Shown: positions 55,240 to 64,000 of the stretch, one piece after another | How the letters are laid out: every line of letters begins with the position of its first letter | How positions within the stretch are numbered: the first letter of the stretch is position 1 | Source of the DNA: Rhizobium jaguaris | Lineage (GTDB): Bacteria; Pseudomonadota; Alphaproteobacteria; Rhizobiales; Rhizobiaceae | Assembly: GCF_003627755.1 (NCBI RefSeq) | Contig: NZ_CP032696.1 | Coordinates: forward strand, 486,564 to 550,563 | Direction of reading: 5' to 3' | DNA length: 64,000 nucleotides | Notes under the pieces: generated by a model | Databases searched by the model: none | The model's input: only the letters and a program-made list of their open reading frames with translations | What the model was told of the DNA's origin: nothing | Program-made: the position numbers and the translations under genes

Positions 55240-57667
55240 CGTGAACTCCTCTCATTTGAAGCCAGTGAATCGGCCAGTCCCGGCCATGTTCGGAACTGAG
55301 CGTGCGGATGCGCTTGAGGTCGTGCTTGCCAGAGGCACCGATGAAACTGAGTGCTACAGGCCCGGGCGCCATGTCGAACAGCCGCCGGCCTTCAGGGGTG
55401 ACGACGTAATATTCGCGCTTGGGGATCGCGTTCGAGACGATCTCGATCTGCCGCTGATTGAAGCCGATCCGTTCATAGAATTCCCGCGTCCCAGGCTCCC
55501 GAGCTGCGCCATTTGGTAGACAAATCTTCGTCGGACAGGATTCCTTGAGCACATCGATGATTCCGGACCGCTCGGCATCCGAAATGGATTGCGTGGCGAG
55601 CACGACGGCGCAGTTTGCCTTGCGAAGCACTTTCAGCCATTCTCGGATCTTGCTGCGGAACACCGGATGACCCAACATCAACCACGCCTCATCTAGCACG
55701 ATCAGGCTCGGCGAGCCGTCGAGACGTTTCTCGATCCGCCGGAACAGATAGGTGAGCACCGGGACGAGATTGCGCTCGCCCATATTCATGAGCTGCTCGA
55801 TCTCGAACGTCTGGAAGGCGCCGAGCGAGAGACCATCCTCCTCGGCATCGAGAAGCTGGCCCATAGGTCCGTCGACCGTGTACTGATAAAGCGCGTCCTT
55901 GATCTCGCGCATCTGCACGCCGCTGACGAAGTCTGAGAGCGATCGGCCGCGCGCGCTCGCCATCAAGCTGATTTGGCGCGAGATGGCGTTGCGATGATCG
56001 GGAGTGATGGTGACGCTCTGCAGGGCGACTAGCATCTCGATCCATTCGACGGCCCATGCACGATCAGCATCGCCAGAGAGATCCGCCAGTGGGCAAAAGG
56101 CCAGTGCGCGCCCCTCTTCTTGAACGTCGCCACCAATCTCATAGTGATCGCCGCCGGTGGCGAGCGTAAGAGGCAGAAGAGAGTTTCCCTTGTCGAAGGC
56201 AAAGATCTGGGCTTGGTCATAGCGGCGGAACTGCGCGGCGATGAGTGCCAGAAGCGTCGACTTCCCCGAACCGGTCGGTCCGAAGATCAGCGTGTGACCG
56301 ACGTCGTCGACATGGAGGTTGAGCCGGAACGGCGTCGACCCGCTCGCCACCTGCATCAGGGGCGGCGAGTTCGGCGGGTAGAATGGGCACGGCGCCACCG
56401 GGTTGCCCGACCATACGGAATTGAGAGGGACCAAGTCCGCAAGATTGCTGGTATTGATCAACGGTTCCCGAATGTTGCAGTACCAGTTGCCCGGTAGGCT
56501 CCCGAGATAGGCGTCGGTGGCGTTGAGGGTTTCGATCCGAGCTCCGAACCCTTCCGCCTGGATCAGCCGGCGGATTGCCTCTGCCTTTTCCTGCAGTGCC
56601 TCCCGATCGCGATCAAACAGGACGATAACGGGGGTGTAGTAGCCGTAGGCAACGAGCTGCGAGGAGGCTTGTGCGATGGCATCTTCAGTCTCGGCCACCA
56701 TGGTCATGGCGTCCTGATCGACCGAACCTCTCTGTGTCTGGAACAACTGATCGAAGAACGGCCGCACTTTTTGCTGCCACTTCTTGCGGGTGCGTTCGAG
56801 CTTCTGCCGCGCCTCTTCCGCGTCGAGAAAAATGAACCGGGACGACCAGCGATAGGTGAGCGGCATCAGGTCGAGGCTGTTGAGGATCCCCGGGCAGCTC
56901 TCTGCCGGCAGCCCATCGATCGCTATGACGCCGAGGAAGCGGCTTTCAACCTTCGGCGTCAACCCGTGCTCCAGCTCAGCCGTGGCTATCCAGTCAAGAT
57001 ACATCGGAGCCTCCGGCAGCCGGATCGGATGGTTCTCGCCGGTGATGCAGAAGCGAACGAATTGCAGCAGTTCGTCATAACGCGCGACACGCTCTCCTCC
57101 CCTCTCGACAGTCTCCCGCGTTCCCATGCGACGGATCGAAAGCGTGTTGGCAAGATACTGCTCGATCTCGCGGACAGCGTTCTTGAAGATGAACAGCACC
57201 GTGTCCGCATAGGTCTTCTTGCGGCTCTCCTCGTCCGAATAGATGTATTTGCTGAGCGCCGTCTTTTTGGATTCGAGCGGGCGGTAGGTGAGAACGAGCG
57301 CGTGCTTGCTCTCGAAATGTCCGTGTTCGCGCGCGAAATGCGCCCGCCGCTCCACATCGATTGCGCGCGTGACGGCATCAGGGAAGTGGCAACGTTCATC
57401 CGACGGATAGTCGAATGTCGGAATGCGAACGGCTTCGACCTGGATCATCCAGCCGGACCCGAGCCGCGATAGGACGGTATTGATCTGCCGCGACAGTTCG
57501 TTGCGCTCGAAGTCCGTCGCACTTTCGCAGTCCGGCCCGGCAAAATACCAGCCGGCCATCAGGCTTCCGTCTTTCAACAGAAGAACACCATTGTCGATGA
57601 GGCCGGCATAGGGGACGAGATCCGCAAAGGACGGGCCGGTGGTCCTGAAGTGTTTGAGAGCGACCAT
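55211..57667 (-). CDS. trbE: TrbE (VirB4 family) ATPase
   Basis: 818 aa, the largest energising ATPase of the mating channel. Walker A is in LIFGPTGSGKSTLLAL (about residues 460-475), Walker B in SLIVLDEAWLMLGHP, and the C-terminal region has IVSNAIPKREYYVVTPEGRR. The last codons overlap the start of trbJ by 29 bases and it begins 10 bases after trbD. Full length. Confidence 0.95.
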   Translation of the reverse strand: MVALKHFRTTGPSFADLVPYAGLIDNGVLLLKDGSLMAGWYFAGPDCESATDFERNELSRQINTVLSRLGSGWMIQVEAVRIPTFDYPSDERCHFPDAVTRAIDVERRAHFAREHGHFESKHALVLTYRPLESKKTALSKYIYSDEESRKKTYADTVLFIFKNAVREIEQYLANTLSIRRMGTRETVERGGERVARYDELLQFVRFCITGENHPIRLPEAPMYLDWIATAELEHGLTPKVESRFLGVIAIDGLPAESCPGILNSLDLMPLTYRWSSRFIFLDAEEARQKLERTRKKWQQKVRPFFDQLFQTQRGSVDQDAMTMVAETEDAIAQASSQLVAYGYYTPVIVLFDRDREALQEKAEAIRRLIQAEGFGARIETLNATDAYLGSLPGNWYCNIREPLINTSNLADLVPLNSVWSGNPVAPCPFYPPNSPPLMQVASGSTPFRLNLHVDDVGHTLIFGPTGSGKSTLLALIAAQFRRYDQAQIFAFDKGNSLLPLTLATGGDHYEIGGDVQEEGRALAFCPLADLSGDADRAWAVEWIEMLVALQSVTITPDHRNAISRQISLMASARGRSLSDFVSGVQMREIKDALYQYTVDGPMGQLLDAEEDGLSLGAFQTFEIEQLMNMGERNLVPVLTYLFRRIEKRLDGSPSLIVLDEAWLMLGHPVFRSKIREWLKVLRKANCAVVLATQSISDAERSGIIDVLKESCPTKICLPNGAAREPGTREFYERIGFNQRQIEIVSNAIPKREYYVVTPEGRRLFDMAPGPVALSFIGASGKHDLKRIRTLSSEHGRDWPIHWLQMRGVHDAASLLNFE

Positions 57668-57676
57668 GCCTTCCCC

Positions 57677-57976
57677 TCAATACCGGCGCCACGGCGAGGA
57701 GGTCGCCTTGTAGTAATGCTGATAGGAGATATGGCGAGCATAGACCTGCCGCATCAGCGGGTCCGCCTTTGCCATTATTCGCAAAAGACCGACGACGACG
57801 ATCCAGACGGCAACGCCGAAGACGACGGAATAGACCGTCAGCACCACGAAAATGAGGATGACCGCGGCAAGCCCCGTGAGCAGGACCAGTTCCCGGTCCG
57901 CGCCCATCAGAAGGTTGGGGCGCGACAGCGCGCGGTGGATGCGGTTGCGCTGCAGACCGGAGGCGGACTCAGCCAT
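57677..57976 (-). CDS. trbD: TrbD (VirB3 family)
   Basis: 99 aa with two adjacent membrane helices ([20 protein letters not shown] and [15 protein letters not shown]) and the tail [20 protein letters not shown] typical of VirB3/TrbD. Its start overlaps the end of trbC by 8 bases. Confidence 0.93.
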   Translation of the reverse strand: MAESASGLQRNRIHRALSRPNLLMGADRELVLLTGLAAVILIFVVLTVYSVVFGVAVWIVVVGLLRIMAKADPLMRQVYARHISYQHYYKATSSPWRRY

Positions 57977-58352
57977 TGGTCCCTCCTGCTTCTTTCATGC
58001 CGTTCGAGGCGATCTGCACGCTCGTCAGCCCGATTGAAGCTCCAGTCGCACCGAACAGACCTACAATGGTCGTGGCACCGAGCAGAACGCCGGCGACGAG
58101 AACGACGTACACAAGTCGCCGCGCGAAGTCGTTCAACTCCCCACCAAATATGAGCATGCCGCCGGCTATGGCGACAGCCGCAAGTGCGATGTATCCTGCG
58201 ACGGGTCCGGTGATCGACTGCTCAATCTGCTGCAGTGGTCCTTCCCAGGGCAGTCCGCCACCGCCGGAACTGGCGACTGCTGGATCAAGCGAAGCGAGAA
58301 CGATGGTTGTGGCAGCGAGTGCGACCCTGACGACCGACGCCTTACGCGACAT
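57969..58352 (-). CDS. trbC: TrbC pilin (VirB2 family)
   Basis: 127 aa: a signal peptide, then [20 protein letters not shown] and two membrane helices. VirB2-like pilins polymerise to form the mating pilus, and TrbC is trimmed and cyclised by TraF. The frame opens at 58493, but ATG 58352 has AGGAGG 6 bases upstream and gives the normal size. It overlaps the end of trbB by 11 bases. Confidence 0.92.
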   Translation of the reverse strand: MSRKASVVRVALAATTIVLASLDPAVASSGGGGLPWEGPLQQIEQSITGPVAGYIALAAVAIAGGMLIFGGELNDFARRLVYVVLVAGVLLGATTIVGLFGATGASIGLTSVQIASNGMKEAGGTNG

Positions 58353-59319
58353 GACGGGCCTCCTCTTCTTCATCAAGTTGGTCTGAACCAATCTCGTATT
58401 GGCCCCCCGTGTATCGCTCGATTTGGATGACGTCTCGAACCCGCCGTCCGCGCGGTGTCCGTTCAATGGAAACGATGAGGTCGACCGCCTCACCGATAAC
58501 CTCGTGCATCGGCTGCTGGCTTGCTTCCGCGGTCAGTTGTTCAAGGCGGCGGAGCGCCGACATGGCGGTGTTCGAGTGAATTGTCGCCACGCCTCCAGGA
58601 TGACCGGTGTTCCATGCCTTGAGCAGAGTCAGTGCGGCGCCGTCGCGGACTTCGCCGACCACAATCCTGTCGGGGCGCAGTCGCATCGTGCTCTTCAAGA
58701 GCCGAGCCATATCAACGGTATCGCTAGTATGCAGAAGAACGGCGTTCTCGGCGGAACAGTGAAGTTCCGTTGTGTCCTCGAGGATAACGAGGCGATCCTC
58801 CGGGGCGAATTTGACAATCTCATCGATCAATGCGTTCGCAAGCGTGGTCTTACCAGAACCGGCGCCCCCGGAAACGATGATGTTTAGCCTTTTGGAAATC
58901 GCGCTACGGATCATCGAGGCTTGAAATCTCGTCAGCGCGCCTGAGCGCACATACTCTTCGAGCGGAATTAGGCGCGGCGCACGACGGCGAATCGTAAAGG
59001 CTGGCTTGGCGACTGCGGGAGGTAAAAGGCCTTCGAAACGGTGGCCACCTATCGGGAGTTCACCGGAGATGATGGGTTGCTTCGTGTCCACCTGGGATTG
59101 AAGCAAATGCGCCACAGTTCCGATCACCGTTTCCGCCGCGGGGGGCGACATTTCGCCGGCCGCCGCAACGCCGTGAGTGAGGCGTTCAATAAAGAGCTTT
59201 CCGTCAGGATTGAGCATTATTTCGATCACATCTACGTCTTCCAGAGCAGAGCAGAGCTCATGGCCGAGCGCGTCTTGAAGTTTGCGGACAAGCCGGGGGT
59301 AAGAGCGGAGCTGGTTCAC
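58342..59319 (-). CDS. trbB: TrbB (VirB11 family) secretion ATPase
   Basis: 325 aa. Walker A is [15 protein letters not shown] (about 150-160), followed by [12 protein letters not shown] (Asp box), [18 protein letters not shown] (Walker B) and [11 protein letters not shown] (His box). The hexameric ATPase drives assembly and substrate passage. Starts 4 bases inside the end of traI. Confidence 0.95.
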   Translation of the reverse strand: MNQLRSYPRLVRKLQDALGHELCSALEDVDVIEIMLNPDGKLFIERLTHGVAAAGEMSPPAAETVIGTVAHLLQSQVDTKQPIISGELPIGGHRFEGLLPPAVAKPAFTIRRRAPRLIPLEEYVRSGALTRFQASMIRSAISKRLNIIVSGGAGSGKTTLANALIDEIVKFAPEDRLVILEDTTELHCSAENAVLLHTSDTVDMARLLKSTMRLRPDRIVVGEVRDGAALTLLKAWNTGHPGGVATIHSNTAMSALRRLEQLTAEASQQPMHEVIGEAVDLIVSIERTPRGRRVRDVIQIERYTGGQYEIGSDQLDEEEEARHVA

Positions 59320-59954
59320 GGATCTCTCCTTTTCCGCTGCCTGTCTGAGGAAGTGAATTCAGAACGGTAATTGGATGGGCGAAGCCTAAGGAATGTCTCG
59401 GCGCTCACCGGCAACGTGCCTGCGACGGCAACTGTCTTGCCAATCTTCTTGGGCTCGCCCAAGCGCAACAGCTGCCATCCAACGCGTGCAAGGATCCGCT
59501 CGAATCGAAGATCGGTCACCGTGACGAGCTCCGTGTACCCATTTGCCATGCACCATTCGATGATGCCCGCGAACATGGTCAAAGTGGCCTCATGGAGCGA
59601 GCCCCCTCCCCGAAGATCGACCAGGGTCGTGTCCACGCAAAAGCGGGAGCTCTCGATCATACATGGATGGGCGTTTAGTTGTCCGTGCGCCAGCAACGAG
59701 GAAAAGACATGCGTCACCATCGTCGGACCCATGGCTGGCAGGAGCCTGGCGCATCCTGCCACACGAGCACTGTCCGAGACGGCGATGATGTAAGTCGGCT
59801 GGAGAGCGTCAAAGGCGTCGGCTTCCCGTCCGTCAAGAACACCAACCTCCCAACCCAATCGATTTGAAAACACCTGAGCACGAAGTCGATGATGTGCTTC
59901 GAGAAGCTGCTGTTCGGAAAGCTCCTGCCTTGTCGATATCGCAACAACCTGCAT
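59316..59954 (-). CDS. traI: Acyl-homoserine-lactone synthase TraI
   Basis: 212 aa of the LuxI family, making the diffusible signal sensed by TraR. Conserved residues are visible: the Arg, Phe and Trp in RLRAQVFSNRLGW, the Asp pair in READAFD, Arg in AGCARLLPAMGP and the Glu/Arg in MIESSRFCVD. First gene of the trb operon, as on Ti plasmids, and divergent from repABC. A 13-bp inverted repeat overlaps its start codon. Confidence 0.95.
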   Translation of the reverse strand: MQVVAISTRQELSEQQLLEAHHRLRAQVFSNRLGWEVGVLDGREADAFDALQPTYIIAVSDSARVAGCARLLPAMGPTMVTHVFSSLLAHGQLNAHPCMIESSRFCVDTTLVDLRGGGSLHEATLTMFAGIIEWCMANGYTELVTVTDLRFERILARVGWQLLRLGEPKKIGKTVAVAGTLPVSAETFLRLRPSNYRSEFTSSDRQRKRRDP

Positions 59955-60329
59955 GCTGATCTCCGTCGTTGAATCTCTGCACGGAGATCAGCACGGATTA
60001 GAATCGCTGGGCAGTTGTAGGATTCTACAAGGTATTTCGATGAGTCGCGCGGTTTTGCACAAAGAACAATCGGTCTGATTGCGAATGTTATCCCATTCGA
60101 TTGTAGGATTAACGGGGGAACAAACAAGCACCGGACCTGTTGCCCGGAGACAGTAAGCATTTGGATTCACGTGCGAAACACTGATTTCGGCCCAAGTCAC
60201 AGGCCAACGGTGTCCCACGCATTAACCGTTTATTAGCCCTATTTTCCTTGCCGGCCCGCGAGAATCGGACATAATAACGGTTCAGCGGCATTATCGGGCC
60301 GAAAACCGTTATCTGAAAGATTTCTGACA
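59955..60329. promoter_or_regulatory. Divergent traI-repA control region
   Basis: 375 bp without a gene, rich in inverted repeats. They are TGCTGATCTCCGT/ACGGAGATCAGCA (59954-59966 and 59981-59993), TTGTAG-GATT-CTACAA (60015-60030, with TTGTAGGATT repeated near 60100), GTGCGAAACAC at 60171, and ATAACGGTT/AACCGTTAT (60274-60282 and 60304-60312), just upstream of repA. In Ti plasmids TraR controls both directions from this interval; RepA autoregulates repABC here. Confidence 0.65.
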
Positions 60330-61550
60330 ATGAACGCTAATTCGATGGCTTCGCTTAAGATGCCGATGCACTTTGAAGATCAAATCCTCGAACAGGGCGA
60401 TTTGATTTCCAAAAAGCTGCATCTCCTTAGCGTACAACGATTTCCGCCAAACGCGAAAAAGACGTTACGAAGCTTCTCGCTGGCAGAGGTTGCGACCTAT
60501 GTCGGCGTCTCGCAAAGCACGCTAAAAAAGCTGCATCTCGAGGGAAAGGGCCCCTCCCCTCAAACATCGTCCTCGGGTCGCCGCTCTTATACCGCCGAAC
60601 AGATGCTGGAACTTCGTCAATATCTCGATACGCACGGTCGGTCCGACAACCGCATGTATGTTCCCCATCGGCGCGGTGGTGAAAAGCTGCAAGTTCTTGC
60701 CGTAGTCAACTTCAAGGGGGGCTCGGGGAAAACCACGACCGCTGCTCATTTGGCGCAATACCTCGCCTTGAGGGGGCATCGCGTCCTCGCCGTAGACCTG
60801 GACCCTCAAGCATCCCTTTCGTCTCTGCACGGTTTCCAACCGGAGCTCGATCAGGTCGCCTCGATCTATGACGCGATTCGCTATGACGGTGAGAAGAAAT
60901 CACTCCGGGATATCATCCAAACCACTAACTTCCCTGGCTTGGACATTGTTCCTGCAAACCTGGATTTGCAGGAGTACGAGTATGACACGCCGCTCGCGAT
61001 GTCTGATAAGTCTTCCAATCAAGGCAAGACATTTTTCACTCGCATATCGCGCGCTTTGGCCGAGGTCGACGACCGGTATGATGTCGTCGTCATCGACTGC
61101 CCACCGCAGCTCGGATATCTTACGTTGACTGCACTGACCGCTGCAACAAGTGTTCTGATAACGATCCATCCGCAGATGCTCGATGTGATGTCGATGGGCC
61201 AGTTTCTTTTGATGCTTGGTGGAATTCTTAAGCCGATTCGCGCGGCTGGTGCGGAAGTGAACCTCTCCTGGTACAGATATTTGATTACGCGCTACGAGCC
61301 GACCGACGTTCCGCAAGCCCAGATGGTCGGCTTTATGTCCACGATGTTCCACGAGTTCATACTGAAGAACCAAATGGTGAAGTCGACGGCGGTTTCGGAT
61401 GCGGGGATTACCAAGCAAACTTTATATGAGGTTGATCGCGCCTCGATGAATAGAGGCACTTATGATCGCGCAATGGAATCCTTGGACGCAGTGAATGCCG
61501 AGATTGCCAGCCTCGTTCACGAGTCATGGGGGCGCCGATTTGTCGGCTGA
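60330..61550 (+). CDS. repA: Plasmid partitioning protein RepA (ParA family)
   Basis: 406 aa. An N-terminal helix-turn-helix (SLAEVATYVGVSQSTLKKLH) for operator binding precedes the ParA ATPase with the deviant Walker A VVNFKGGSGKTTTAAHLA and VVIDCPPQLG. RepA moves plasmid copies apart with RepB and represses repABC. First gene of the operon; 59 bp before repB. Confidence 0.96.
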   Translation: MNANSMASLKMPMHFEDQILEQGDLISKKLHLLSVQRFPPNAKKTLRSFSLAEVATYVGVSQSTLKKLHLEGKGPSPQTSSSGRRSYTAEQMLELRQYLDTHGRSDNRMYVPHRRGGEKLQVLAVVNFKGGSGKTTTAAHLAQYLALRGHRVLAVDLDPQASLSSLHGFQPELDQVASIYDAIRYDGEKKSLRDIIQTTNFPGLDIVPANLDLQEYEYDTPLAMSDKSSNQGKTFFTRISRALAEVDDRYDVVVIDCPPQLGYLTLTALTAATSVLITIHPQMLDVMSMGQFLLMLGGILKPIRAAGAEVNLSWYRYLITRYEPTDVPQAQMVGFMSTMFHEFILKNQMVKSTAVSDAGITKQTLYEVDRASMNRGTYDRAMESLDAVNAEIASLVHESWGRRFVG

Positions 61551-61609
61551 CAAAAACGCAGGTTTTATGCAAAAAAACAAACGGCTAACGGCTGTTCGGA
61601 GCAAATGAG

Positions 61610-62584
61610 ATGGCACGGAAAAATCTGCTCGAGGGACTTGCTGACCTGCCTGAAGATGGCGGCATGACATCCGCATACCCAATGCGGGGCGCGGGCAAGT
61701 CGCTCGTGCGTTCGCTGGACGACTTGGCAAAACAAGCTGATAAATTCCTCGAAGGCGAGGCAATCGTCGAACTCGATCCAGCACAAATTGAAGGCTCTTT
61801 TGTAAAGGACCGAATTTCAGACGACGACGGGGAGTATCGAGATCTGCTAGAAGCGATCCGAGTGCGTGGTCAGGACACCCCTATTCTCGTGCGGCCTCAT
61901 GCGAAGGTCGATGGCCTCTATCAGGTCGTGTTCGGCCACAGACGAGTAAGAGCAGCAAGAGAACTCGGCAGAAAGGTCCGGGCTGTCGTCAAGGCAATTG
62001 ACGATCGTGCGCATGTCATTGCCCAAGGGCAAGAAAATTCCGCGCGTGCGAATCTCTCTTTTATCGAACGGGCATTGTTCGCCAAGCGCCTCGATGATCT
62101 TGGTTATGGCCGAGAGGTGGCTTCCTTAGCATTGTCGGCGAATGCAGCCTCGATCTCGAAGATGATGACGGTCGCGGAGCGTATCTCAGCTGACGTCATA
62201 GAAAAAATTGGTGCAGCTCCTGGTGTGGGCCGAGAGCGTTGGGTCGAGCTTTCGCTTTTGGTCGGGAAATTCGCCAACGTCGGCAAGGTGTCCGAAGTTT
62301 TAAGCACGGATGGCTTTGACGCTTTAACGTCCGATGAGCGCTTTTCCTCTCTGTACAAGGCCCTCAACAGATCAGCTCGGCCTGTGAAGAAGGCGGAGAC
62401 TTCGACTCACAAGGCGAAGTGGCAACCCCATGACAAGGCCGTGCAGGCTGAAATCAAGAATACGGGCAAAGCTTTTTCGCTCTCAATGAAAGCGAAGAAT
62501 GCTGGCCGTTTCGGAGAATATCTTTCCCGCAATTTGGATGCGCTCTATGAGCAATTCCTAGAGGAGGGAAGCAAAGGAGACTGA
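61610..62584 (+). CDS. repB: Plasmid partitioning protein RepB (ParB family)
   Basis: 324 aa: starts MARKNLLEGLADLPEDGGMT. The ParB domain includes RGQDTPILVRPHAKVDG and YQVVFGHRRVRAARELG, followed by a helix-turn-helix region (DLGYGREVASLALSANAASI). RepB binds the centromere-like parS sites and stimulates the RepA ATPase. I did not find a site matching the parS palindrome well enough to list. Confidence 0.95.
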   Translation: MARKNLLEGLADLPEDGGMTSAYPMRGAGKSLVRSLDDLAKQADKFLEGEAIVELDPAQIEGSFVKDRISDDDGEYRDLLEAIRVRGQDTPILVRPHAKVDGLYQVVFGHRRVRAARELGRKVRAVVKAIDDRAHVIAQGQENSARANLSFIERALFAKRLDDLGYGREVASLALSANAASISKMMTVAERISADVIEKIGAAPGVGRERWVELSLLVGKFANVGKVSEVLSTDGFDALTSDERFSSLYKALNRSARPVKKAETSTHKAKWQPHDKAVQAEIKNTGKAFSLSMKAKNAGRFGEYLSRNLDALYEQFLEEGSKGD

Positions 62585-62589
62585 AGCCG

Positions 62590-62665
62590 CAAAAGAAAAA
62601 GGCCCCCAAACGACCAAGTCGTGGAAGCCCTTCTCGTATTCCCTAAGCAAGATCGAGAGTCGCAT
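62590..62665 (-). ncRNA. Antisense ctRNA of the repABC operon
   Basis: The repB-repC interval of repABC plasmids encodes a small antisense RNA that limits repC expression and sets incompatibility. Here the minus strand shows TTGACA (62679-62684) as a -35 box and a GC-rich hairpin (stem AAGGGCTTCC with GGGGGCCTTT, using G-T pairs) at about 62605-62635, followed by a T-rich run toward 62590, a rho-independent terminator. The -10 box is not obvious and the 5' end is estimated. Confidence 0.78.
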
Positions 62666-62743
62666 TTCCACGAATCGCTGTCAAGAGTCGTAGCCGTCGA
62701 TTTGGCGGGCGGATTTCTTTTGCCTCAATGAAGGTGACAGAAA

Positions 62744-64000
62744 ATGCAGACTGGGAATGTGACGACGCCTTTTGGGCGGCGGCCGATGAGTCTTGCCTTG
62801 ATAAAAAAGCAGATGGAATCGGCCGAAATCAAACCGGGTAAATCCGTCGACAAGTGGCAGATCTATCGCGACATCTGTGATGCAAGATCGCTGCTCGGTC
62901 TTCGGGACCGAGCGCTTTCCGTGCTGAACGCGCTTCTTTCATTCTACCCAGAGACATGCCTGTCCGAGGGAAACAATCTCGTGGTTTTCCCGTCGAACGC
63001 ACAGCTCGCGACCCGGGCAAATGGGATTGCCGGGACGACCCTTCGCGAAAATTTGGCGTTGCTGGTGAATGCGGGGATGATCCGTAGAAGAGATAGCCCG
63101 AACGGCAAGAGGTACGCCCGAAAAGATCGCGGCGGCGGCGTAAAAGAAGCCTTTGGGTTCAGTCTAGCACCGCTCCTGGCCCGATCAGAAGAACTGGCTC
63201 GTTTGGCCCAGCAAGCCGCGGCGGAGCGCAAACAATTGAAGATCATGAAAGAAAAGATCTCTCTTTGCCGGCGTGATATTCGTAAAATCCTCGGCGCGGC
63301 CATCGAAGAGCATGCCTCTGGCGATTGGGGCAAGATCGAAGCCCATTTTGTGGGCTTGATTTCCCAAGTCCAGAAAGCGCGGACCTTGCAAGCCTTGAAT
63401 AACATCTTCGGAGAAATGTCGATGCTTCTGGAGGGACTCCTCAACACTCTGGAAAATCAGCTAATTTCCAAAAAATCCGACACCAATGATGACGAATACC
63501 GTCACCACATACAGAATTCAGAAACCGACTCTAACATTGAATCTGAACCTCGCTCGAAAAAAGAGCAGGGTGAAAAATCGAGCCCAACCATTTCACAGCG
63601 GAACGACCGGATAAAAGCTTTCCCGCTAGGACTGGTGTTGAGGGCGTGCCCGGATGTCGCGATGTATGCACCATCCGGGATCATCGGAAATTGGCGCGAT
63701 TTGATGTCTGCGGTTGTCACCGTTCGATCGATGCTCGGTGTCAGCCCGTCGGCTTACCAGGATGCCTGCCATGTCATGGGCTCCGAAATGGCGGCCGCGG
63801 CGATGGCTTGCATCCTCCAGCGCGGGGGGCGTATCAACTCGGCTGGCGGGTATTTGCGTGATCTCACGCGACGGGCCGAAAAGGGTGACTTCTCGCTGGG
63901 GCCGATGCTGATGGCACTGATGCGCGCCAACGCGCCTCTGGGCAACAGGCAGGTAAGAGGAGAGCGTGGTGACGTTGCAGGATCCGAATATGCCGCCTGA
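62744..64000 (+). CDS. repC: Replication initiator RepC
   Basis: 418 aa ending exactly at the window edge with TGA. MQTGNVTTPFGRRPMSLALI and FPSNAQLATRANGIAGTTLREN are typical of rhizobial RepC, with the winged-helix DNA-binding region in the first third. RepC binds the origin, which in this family lies inside repC itself. GAAGG lies about 9 bases before the ATG. Translation is subject to control by the ctRNA. Confidence 0.95.
   Translation: MQTGNVTTPFGRRPMSLALIKKQMESAEIKPGKSVDKWQIYRDICDARSLLGLRDRALSVLNALLSFYPETCLSEGNNLVVFPSNAQLATRANGIAGTTLRENLALLVNAGMIRRRDSPNGKRYARKDRGGGVKEAFGFSLAPLLARSEELARLAQQAAAERKQLKIMKEKISLCRRDIRKILGAAIEEHASGDWGKIEAHFVGLISQVQKARTLQALNNIFGEMSMLLEGLLNTLENQLISKKSDTNDDEYRHHIQNSETDSNIESEPRSKKEQGEKSSPTISQRNDRIKAFPLGLVLRACPDVAMYAPSGIIGNWRDLMSAVVTVRSMLGVSPSAYQDACHVMGSEMAAAAMACILQRGGRINSAGGYLRDLTRRAEKGDFSLGPMLMALMRANAPLGNRQVRGERGDVAGSEYAA
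63450..63600. other. Likely replication origin (oriV) inside repC
   Basis: This part of repC is clearly richer in A+T than its surroundings (runs such as CAAAAAATCC and GAAAAAAGAGC) and encodes a low-complexity polar linker. In characterised repABC plasmids the origin is an AT-rich stretch within repC, so this is the best candidate. Exact limits are a guess. Confidence 0.5.

Noticed and set aside
61551..61609. parS-like palindrome in the repA-repB gap
   Set aside because: The AACGGCTAACGGCTGTT stretch does not fit the known repABC parS pattern GTTNNCNGCNGNNAAC.
1..64000. CRISPR arrays, tRNA and rRNA genes
   Set aside because: No regularly spaced direct repeats, tRNA-like cloverleafs or rRNA-like stretches were noticed.

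Overview
The window looks like part of a large repABC-type plasmid of a Rhizobiales alphaproteobacterium (Rhizobium, Agrobacterium or Sinorhizobium group). The evidence is a complete repA-repB-repC operon at the right end, a complete Ti-type conjugation system with quorum sensing (traI, trb operon, traR, traM, traCDG, traAFBH and an oriT), and a block of DUF-family plasmid genes typical of these replicons. The species cannot be named from the sequence.

Layout. (1) 0-8.9 kb: a small biosynthetic cluster made of a two-module non-ribosomal peptide synthetase, a translationally coupled MATE exporter and an EntD/Sfp-type phosphopantetheinyl transferase. (2) 9.05-11.88 kb: an intact IS66-family insertion sequence with an exact 8-bp target duplication. 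(3) 12.2-16.2 kb: an aldo/keto reductase and a flavin-dependent monooxygenase, divergent from a methyltransferase. (4) 17.2-18.0 kb: a decayed hipBA-like toxin-antitoxin locus. (5) 18.4-38.8 kb: a plasmid-maintenance and antirestriction block coded almost wholly on the + strand. It holds a DUF3991/toprim protein, a DUF1419 protein, a 1696-aa methylase-helicase, a ParB-domain protein, a DUF7007 protein, ArdC, DUF736 and small proteins, with several pseudogenes (PLD-family, ArdC fragment, recombinase fusion, small frameshifted or amber-containing genes) and a TauE/SafE permease. (6) 39-41.7 kb: traG, traD and traC leftward; oriT at about 41.84-41.87 kb; traA, traF, traB and traH rightward. (7) 47.6-49.8 kb: a DUF4143 remnant, an XRE regulator, traM and traR. 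(8) 50-60 kb: the leftward traI-trbBCDEJLFGHI operon, with a frameshift in trbJ and no room for trbK. (9) 60.3-64 kb: repABC with its antisense ctRNA.

How it fits together. TraI makes an acyl-homoserine lactone, TraR senses it and TraM opposes TraR. Together they would control the trb mating channel and the Tra relaxosome acting at oriT. The geometry of the oriT (hairpin 5' of the inferred nick on the minus strand) implies that DNA to the left of oriT enters the recipient first, so the antirestriction/DUF block is the leading region and its genes use the transferred strand as template. Several of these genes share a GC-rich leader with a common CGAAA element just before the ribosome binding site. 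The biosynthetic genes at the left are cargo whose product is unknown. Unusual active-site residues in the synthetase (a degenerate condensation motif, and a second adenylation domain without the amino-group-binding Asp) suggest a non-standard product.
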